Assembly (NCBI RefSeq): GCF_024586455.1
Contig: NC_065922.1
Span: 24,796,089-24,860,088 of the forward strand
DNA from: Bactrocera neohumeralis
Lineage: Eukaryota; Arthropoda; Insecta; Diptera; Tephritidae
Reading direction: 5' to 3'
DNA length: 64,000 nt
Below are positions 62,078 to 64,000 of this stretch, in pieces. Below the pieces are notes generated by a model. That model was given only the letters and a program-made list of their open reading frames with translations. It was not told the DNA's origin and made no database searches. The stretch's first letter is position 1, and the number at the start of each line of letters is the position of its first letter. The position numbers and the translations under genes are program-made.

Positions 62078-62320
62078 ACCAGCCCTTACAAATTAATATG
62101 TACATATGTATGTATGTATAATGTGAAAAAGTACAAACTAAATCTAAGTTTCTGTTTTGTTACGAGTAAAAGTGAGTTCTGCAAATAAATTGAACGTATT
62201 ATATCACCAAAATTATGTTTATTTCCGTGTTTTTTTTTCAAAATCGAAACCCCTTTGGAAAAGTTAATATTTCGGAAAAGTAAAACACCCTTGGGACATT
62301 TTGGTTAACTTTTTCGCGAT

Positions 62321-63597
62321 TCTTGTATATGCAATGACCAATATATATACAAATGTATAAGTAACTACATACTGACTTTTTGCCGTCTGTATTGAGTATC
62401 GATTACAACTGAGTTGGAAAACAGACAGTGCAACGGAGCATTCACAAATAAATGAGCAAAGTAATGCCAATTACAACTAATGAACTTTGGTTGTAGCTAT
62501 TTTCTATAAATATACCTTGCGAAGTGAGTATATACACATATACATATTAATATATTCTAAATACACAACGTATTTACCTGCAGTATTATTGGACTGCGCA
62601 AATTAGTATACCATATATTATAAATACCTTTCTATAGACAACACCGCATCGTTGGCATCAGAATTGCAGCACACGCTGGCCAAGTATGAGACGTCAAAGC
62701 AGGAAGCGTAGCGAAGTGCATAAGTATGCAACAAGCTTTAGGCTGTAACCAGAAGCGAATTCAGATACTCACAAGGCAAACTTTTCAAGCGGCAGAAGCA
62801 CACACACGCACAAACATGCATATTTGCAGCAATATATTTACACTTCAAATTTACACCTCATAAAATAGCAACAACACAAAGCGGGAGTTAACTACACAAC
62901 CTTTTCTACAACACACACAACAACTTTCAAGCGGATACAAGGTTGACTTGAATGCCTGCACTGCGTGGGAGGCGAACATTGATGAGGAAATCGAAAGCTG
63001 TGCGATGTGCTGGCGAAGCGCACACGCTCCATTTCGCACGAAATGTTCAAATATTCAAATTTAATGAACACACAAGTGAAAGTCACGCATGGACATATAC
63101 ATATGTGTGTGTGTGTGTGTATTTACGTGAGACTGTATAACGGTCCCAGCACTTGCGTGCACCCAAACACGCCCGCTTGAGTGGGTGACACTGCAACGAT
63201 GCGCTGCTCTGTGACAATTTTCGTAATAATATCAGCAGCAACAATAACAACTAAGCAGAAGGAAAGTTTTAGTGACTGATGCTTCGAGAGCGACAGCATG
63301 CAATTGGAAGAGCATTAAAACTAACGCAATGAGAGTGACGTGAAAACACCTCGGTGCATATCTGTAGAGTGTGAGGACGAGCATAAATTTATAAACAATG
63401 ACAGAGACTCAAGCATCAGTGTCTAATGCCAGTGTGTGTGTGTTATATTAGGTCTGTAGTTATGTTGGGAGTTACCCAGTGAGAACTACTACTAGAATAC
63501 GGTAGGATTTGTAATATGATATGTAATTATGAAAGTGCTTTAAATTAACATTTGTTTAGGAAGCAGAAATTTACTAATTATTAGTAAAATTATTTAT
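62321..63597. other. Unique-looking sequence, no gene recognised
   Basis: From about 62640 to 63470 the DNA is less AT-rich. A (GT)n run lies at 63103-63121 and a TGTGTGTGTG run near 63433. Frames on both strands (62851-63140) overlap each other and have no domain. Confidence 0.45.
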
Positions 63598-63955
63598 TAT
63601 TGGTATTGCACTGGTAAATAATTATGCAATTAATTTTATAGAGTAATTTATTTAGCATATCGATAATACAGGATAAAAATGTATAGATATCCGATAAATT
63701 ATCGATATACATTACTTATTACTGGTAAAACTATTATTGGGTTAAATGTCACAAGTAATTTTTCTAATTTATCGATAACAAACGATAAATTTTATTGCTG
63801 TGTATATCTCGATTTGCGTTAATCGATATTTACGAAAATTTATCGATATTTATTATTTACTACTATTGCACTGGAAAAAATTATTATGGAGTTAATTGTC
63901 TCGAGTTATTTATCGATAACAATTGATAAATTATCTGATATGTATCGATTTACAT
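63598..63955. repeat. TATCGATA-containing tandem array running toward the window edge
   Basis: Perfect TATCGATA words lie at 63658, 63700, 63770, 63841 and 63911; the last four are 70, 71 and 70 bp apart. Further CGATA/TCGAT words are at 63691, 63784, 63809, 63823 and 63943. Longer text (TATTGCACTGG and AATTATTATGGAGTTAATTG variants) recurs with about 140-bp spacing, so the unit is probably about 140 bp made of two halves. TATCGATA is the DREF (DRE) site and contains the CGATA core of BEAF-32 sites in Drosophila. The array may continue past the window. Confidence 0.75.
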
Positions 63956-64000
63956 TAGTTGATATTTTCATAAAAATAAATAAACAAATAAATTTAAATT

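Larger units (their letters stand above)
60350..62320 (+). mobile_element. pogo/Tigger/jerky-type DNA transposon (candidate limits)
   Basis: The transposase relic at 60534-62077 is bracketed by an inverted pair, ATCGCGCAAAAGTTAAC (60350-60366) and GTTAACTTTTTCGCGAT (62304-62320), which match at 16 of 17 positions. Outside them TTGGTCA (60338-60344) and TGACCAA (62335-62341) also form an inverted match, so the true ends may be slightly further out. This gives about 2.0 kb, the usual size for a one-gene element of this superfamily. TA target duplications expected for the superfamily were not confirmed. The limits are inferred. Confidence 0.6.

Noticed and set aside
1..64000. tRNA, rRNA or snRNA genes
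   Set aside because: No B-box-like GGTTCGAxxCC in a cloverleaf context and no recognisable rRNA or snRNA text was found by eye on either strand. A covariance-model scan was not possible.

Overview
The window looks like non-coding, transposon-rich DNA from a higher fly (Diptera). A tephritid-like fruit fly is my best guess. The evidence is AT-rich sequence with many (CA/GT)n and TACATATGTATG-type microsatellites, decayed Tc1/mariner elements with the DD41D spacing known from the rosa lineage, elements with the mini-me/DINE (Helentron-related) core, and remnants of non-LTR retrotransposons. I recognise no host protein-coding exon, tRNA, rRNA or snRNA. Nearly all short reading frames are chance openings or shadows inside repeats. 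The window could be intergenic or lie in a very large intron.

Layout. At 277-1342 a DINE-like element (family A here) is split by a rosa-like mariner deletion copy inserted at TA (337-876). Further family A copies lie at 3.06-3.84, 24.99-25.55, 41.48-41.68, 43.2-43.98 and 59.6-60.1 kb. A second, related family (B) is at 53.09-54.16 kb. Rosa-like mariner copies are at 6.4, 22.1 and 57.1 kb, with a 101-bp MITE derivative at 44.88 kb. A second DD41D-type subfamily is at 25.9-26.3 kb (minus) and 32.7-33.3 kb (plus), and an irritans-like mariner relic is at 49.9-50.3 kb. A 682-bp TTAA-flanked non-autonomous element lies at 48.17-48.85 kb. Non-LTR retrotransposon remnants are at 8.43, 15.3 (RNase H) and 39.6 kb. 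The most complete coding relic is a pogo/Tigger/jerky-type (CENP-B-like) transposase at 60.53-62.08 kb. It keeps all three catalytic aspartates and a possible small intron but carries stops and frameshifts.

Between these elements lie many AT-rich minisatellites with units near 115 bp. The most striking are four separate arrays (13.5, 17.1, 36.6 and 45.3 kb). Their only strongly conserved part is a short dyad-like word, AGAGTTGCCA(A/C)C or its complement, repeated every ~100-140 bp. Two of them are organised as higher-order repeats (a ~255-bp dimer and a ~345-bp trimer). The right edge of the window carries another phased array, with TATCGATA (the DREF/BEAF-type word) every ~70 bp.

The mobile elements are all visibly decayed. 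The unexplained signal is the phased motif arrays, which may be diverged satellites or arrays of protein-binding sites. No enzymatic system other than transposons is visible.
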